NCBI GenBank assembly: GCA_030690855.1
Contig: JAUYFR010000004.1
Location: 1-7,521, forward strand
DNA from: Gallionellaceae bacterium
Lineage (GTDB): Bacteria > Pseudomonadota > Gammaproteobacteria > Burkholderiales > Gallionellaceae
Length of the DNA stretch: 7,521 nucleotides
Reading direction: 5' to 3'
In this document: positions 5,175 to 7,521 of the stretch, piece after piece
How positions within the stretch are numbered: position 1 is the first letter of the stretch
Layout: each line of letters opens with the position of its first letter
Translations under genes and position numbers: made by a program
The notes under the pieces: model-generated
What the model saw: the letters and a program-made list of their open reading frames with translations, nothing else
What the model was told of the DNA's origin: nothing
Database searches by the model: none

Positions 5175-7521
5175 TCACACCGCCCACAAAGCCGACAACA
5201 ACTCTGCCTGCGCCAACACGGTCTTAGTTGCTTCGTCCTGCAAGTCTGGCGGGAAACCGTGTTTCTTGAGGATGCGCTTCACCATCACTTTTATTCTGGC
5301 TCGCGCACTTTCGCGCACAGCCCAATCAATGGTTACGTTTTTACGAACCTGTGTAACAAGTTCGGCAGCAATGACTTTCAGCTCATCATTGCCCATTGCC
5401 TTGACTGCACTTTCATTTGCAGCAAGCGCATCGTAGAAAGCAATCTCATCCTCATTCAAACCGAGGTCTTCGCCGCGCTTGGTTGCCGCATCCATTTCCT
5501 TGGCCAACTTAATCAACTCTTCGATGACCTCATGAGTAGCGATAGCACGATTGTGATAAGCGTTGAGCGTGTTTGTTAGCATTTCGGAAAATGCGCGGCT
5601 CTGCACAAGGTTGCGTACCGAACGTGTTTTGATTTCGCCCTTGAGCAATTTCGCCAACAACTCGGCGGCAACATTCTTGTGTTTCAACCCGCGCACTTCC
5701 GCAAGGAATTGGTCAGAAAGGATGCTGATGTCTGGCTTCTTCAAACCTGCGGCGGTGAAGACATCAATAATGCCCTCATCGGCCATGATCGCCTTGGACA
5801 CAAGCTGGCGTATTGCGGCGTCGAATTCTTCCGGTGGGTGTTGCGTGCCAGAGGTCTTTGCGAGTTGCGCCTTGATCGCTTGGAAGTAAGCAATATCATC
5901 ACGCAACTCGATGGCTTCATCCGTTGCCGCGCATAGCGCAAACACACGCGAGAGATCAGTCACCACCTGCACGAAGCGCTGCTTGCCGTCTTCCTGTTGC
6001 AACACATGCTCTTGCCCCGCAGGTATTAAGCCAAGACGCTCGGCAGGAGTCCCTGTCATCCACTTATCCCAGTTGAAGCCGTGCAAAATGGCGCAAGCGA
6101 CTTCATGTTTTTCTTGCATCATCGCGATAGCTTGCGCGGTGTCGATGCTTGGACTGCCCTGTCCACCGCTCTCGGTGTAAAGGGCAAGTGCGTGTTTCAA
6201 TTGATCAGCAAGGCCAAGATAATCCACCACCAAGCCGCCGGGTTTATCGCGGAACACACGATTCACTCGCGCGATAGCCTGCATCAAGCCGTGGCTACGC
6301 ATCGGCTTGTCGGCATACATGGTGTGTAGGCACGGCGCATCAAACCCAGTCAGCCACATATCGCGCACGATCACAATGCGGAACGGGTCTTTGCTATCCT
6401 TGAAGCGGGTAGCTAAATCGCGGCGACGCGACTTGTTGCGAATGTGCGGCTGCCAGTCTGGGCCGTCATCGGCACTGCCGGTCATCACGATTTTTGCGAT
6501 GCAGTTTTGATTCTTTTCGGTTTCAAGGTCGTCGTCTTTCGCACTCGCCCAATCAGGCCGCAGCTTGATGATGGCATTGTAGAGATCAACACATATCCGG
6601 CGGCTCATACACACCACCATTGCCTTGCCATCCATAGCATCAAGGCGGCGCTCGTAATGCTGCACAAGGTCGGCGGCAACGAGCGCGATGCGTTTCGGAT
6701 CACCGACCAATGCTTCCAGTGCTGCCCATTTTGTTTTCAGCTTCTGTTTCTTGGCGTCTTCTTCGCCCTCGGTGATCTCGTCGAACTCTTCGTCGATCTC
6801 CGGCAACGCGGCTTGATTCAGCGCCAGCTTGGAAATGCGGCTCTCGTAATAAATCGGCACCGTCGCCTTATCTGCCACGGCACGTTGAATATCGTAAATA
6901 CTGATGTAATCGCCGAAGATCGCCCGCGTGTTGGCATCGTTCTTCTCGATAGGTGTTCCAGTGAAGCCGATAAACGATGCATTCGGCAGCGCATCGCGCA
7001 GGTTGCGTGCCAAACCGTCTATCAAATCATATTGGCTGCGGTGAGCTTCGTCGGCGATGACCACAATGTTCCGGCGTGCCGAAAGCTCCGGCATTTTCTC
7101 GCCCTTGTCCGGCATGAATTTTTGTATCGTGGTGAACACCACGCCGCCACTGGCTACTTGCAATAATTCGCGCAATTTCTCGCGGCTATCGGCCTGCACC
7201 GGCATTTGGCGCAACAGTTCGTGGCAACGCTGAAACTGCCCGAAAAGCTGGTCGTCTAGGTCGTTACGGTCAGTCAGTACCACCAGCGTCGGATTCCGCA
7301 TTGCAGGATGGCTCACCACCCGTGCGGCATAAAATAGCATGGAAAAACTCTTGCCCGAACCTTGGGTGTGCCACACCACGCCAGCGCGACGGTCGCCCGG
7401 CTTGCCTCCGTGCATCCGCCCTGCCCAGTAAGTACCTTGATCTTGGCGCAGCACGTTTTCATCTGCCATGCCGCTCGCACGTACCGTTTCTTCCACGGCG
7501 GCATTCACCGCGTGGAACTGG
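5175..7521 (-). CDS. hsdR: Type I restriction endonuclease subunit R, C-terminal part (5' end outside window)
   Basis: The frame is open from the window edge (QFHAVNAAVEETVRA) to TGA 5177-5175, giving 781 visible residues of a protein usually about 1000 long. The missing part should hold the N-terminal PD-(D/E)xK nuclease domain. Residues counted from Val 7508: the two RecA-like translocase lobes show Walker A WHTQGSGKS (46-54), LVVLTDRNDLDDQ (75-87), the DEAH box DEAHRSQYD (153-161), motif III FIGFTGTPIE (179-188), VVCMSRR, and motifs V/VI VRDMWLTGFDAPCLHTMYAD with QAIARVNRVFRDKPGG. The rest is helical, like the C-terminal domain that docks HsdR on the M2S methyltransferase, ending LAQAELLSALWAV. 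In the HsdR-HsdM-HsdS complex it uses ATP to pull DNA past the bound recognition site and cuts when blocked. No frameshift or stop is seen in the visible part. hsdM and hsdS are not in the window and would be expected at higher coordinates. Confidence 0.96.
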   Translation of the reverse strand, partial: QFHAVNAAVEETVRASGMADENVLRQDQGTYWAGRMHGGKPGDRRAGVVWHTQGSGKSFSMLFYAARVVSHPAMRNPTLVVLTDRNDLDDQLFGQFQRCHELLRQMPVQADSREKLRELLQVASGGVVFTTIQKFMPDKGEKMPELSARRNIVVIADEAHRSQYDLIDGLARNLRDALPNASFIGFTGTPIEKNDANTRAIFGDYISIYDIQRAVADKATVPIYYESRISKLALNQAALPEIDEEFDEITEGEEDAKKQKLKTKWAALEALVGDPKRIALVAADLVQHYERRLDAMDGKAMVVCMSRRICVDLYNAIIKLRPDWASAKDDDLETEKNQNCIAKIVMTGSADDGPDWQPHIRNKSRRRDLATRFKDSKDPFRIVIVRDMWLTGFDAPCLHTMYADKPMRSHGLMQAIARVNRVFRDKPGGLVVDYLGLADQLKHALALYTESGGQGSPSIDTAQAIAMMQEKHEVACAILHGFNWDKWMTGTPAERLGLIPAGQEHVLQQEDGKQRFVQVVTDLSRVFALCAATDEAIELRDDIAYFQAIKAQLAKTSGTQHPPEEFDAAIRQLVSKAIMADEGIIDVFTAAGLKKPDISILSDQFLAEVRGLKHKNVAAELLAKLLKGEIKTRSVRNLVQSRAFSEMLTNTLNAYHNRAIATHEVIEELIKLAKEMDAATKRGEDLGLNEDEIAFYDALAANESAVKAMGNDELKVIAAELVTQVRKNVTIDWAVRESARARIKVMVKRILKKHGFPPDLQDEATKTVLAQAELLSALWAV

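Noticed and set aside
6444..7166. 240-codon plus-strand open frame
   Set aside because: It lies wholly antisense to well-matched HsdR helicase motifs, has no recognisable domain, and reflects the codon bias of the opposite strand.
1..7521. tRNA, rRNA, CRISPR arrays, insertion sequences
   Set aside because: No cloverleaf, conserved rRNA segment, regularly spaced direct repeats or transposase-like frame was found by reading both strands.

Overview
The window looks like a chromosomal segment from a Gram-negative proteobacterium. An outer-membrane porin and a multidomain cyclic-di-GMP protein argue for this, and the codon usage and the REP-like GTAGGTCGGGAT element fit beta- or gammaproteobacteria (inference). 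No species can be named from the sequence alone. All genes lie on the minus strand, so transcription runs from high to low coordinates.

In transcription order: (1) 7521-5175 is the C-terminal ~780 residues of a type I restriction endonuclease motor subunit, HsdR. Its N-terminal nuclease part, and presumably hsdM/hsdS, lie beyond the window. (2) 5174-5037 is an AT-rich gap with a weak promoter candidate and a near-perfect 20-bp palindrome. (3) 5000-3915 encodes a ~361-residue protein whose central part resembles the small Bacillus spore-coat transglutaminase Tgl, with extra N- and C-terminal regions; no standard annotation is obvious. (4) 3862-534 is one long signalling gene for a membrane-bound Cache-HAMP-PAS-GAF-GGDEF-EAL protein of about 1109 residues. 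It is split by a one-base frameshift near 2284 into an upstream sensor piece and a downstream GAF-GGDEF-EAL piece. (5) 523-465 is a pair of inverted REP-like palindromes filling the short gap before (6) 459-1, the N-terminal 153 codons of a signal-peptide-bearing porin of the OprO/OprP type, cut by the window edge.

The genes do not form one obvious pathway. HsdR is DNA defence, the sensor would make or break cyclic di-GMP in response to a periplasmic ligand, and the porin is an outer-membrane channel that may depend on read-through from the sensor gene. The least expected component is the Tgl-like gene directly downstream of hsdR. The second point of note is the frameshift, which is either a sequencing error or a real lesion separating the sensor from its c-di-GMP enzymes.
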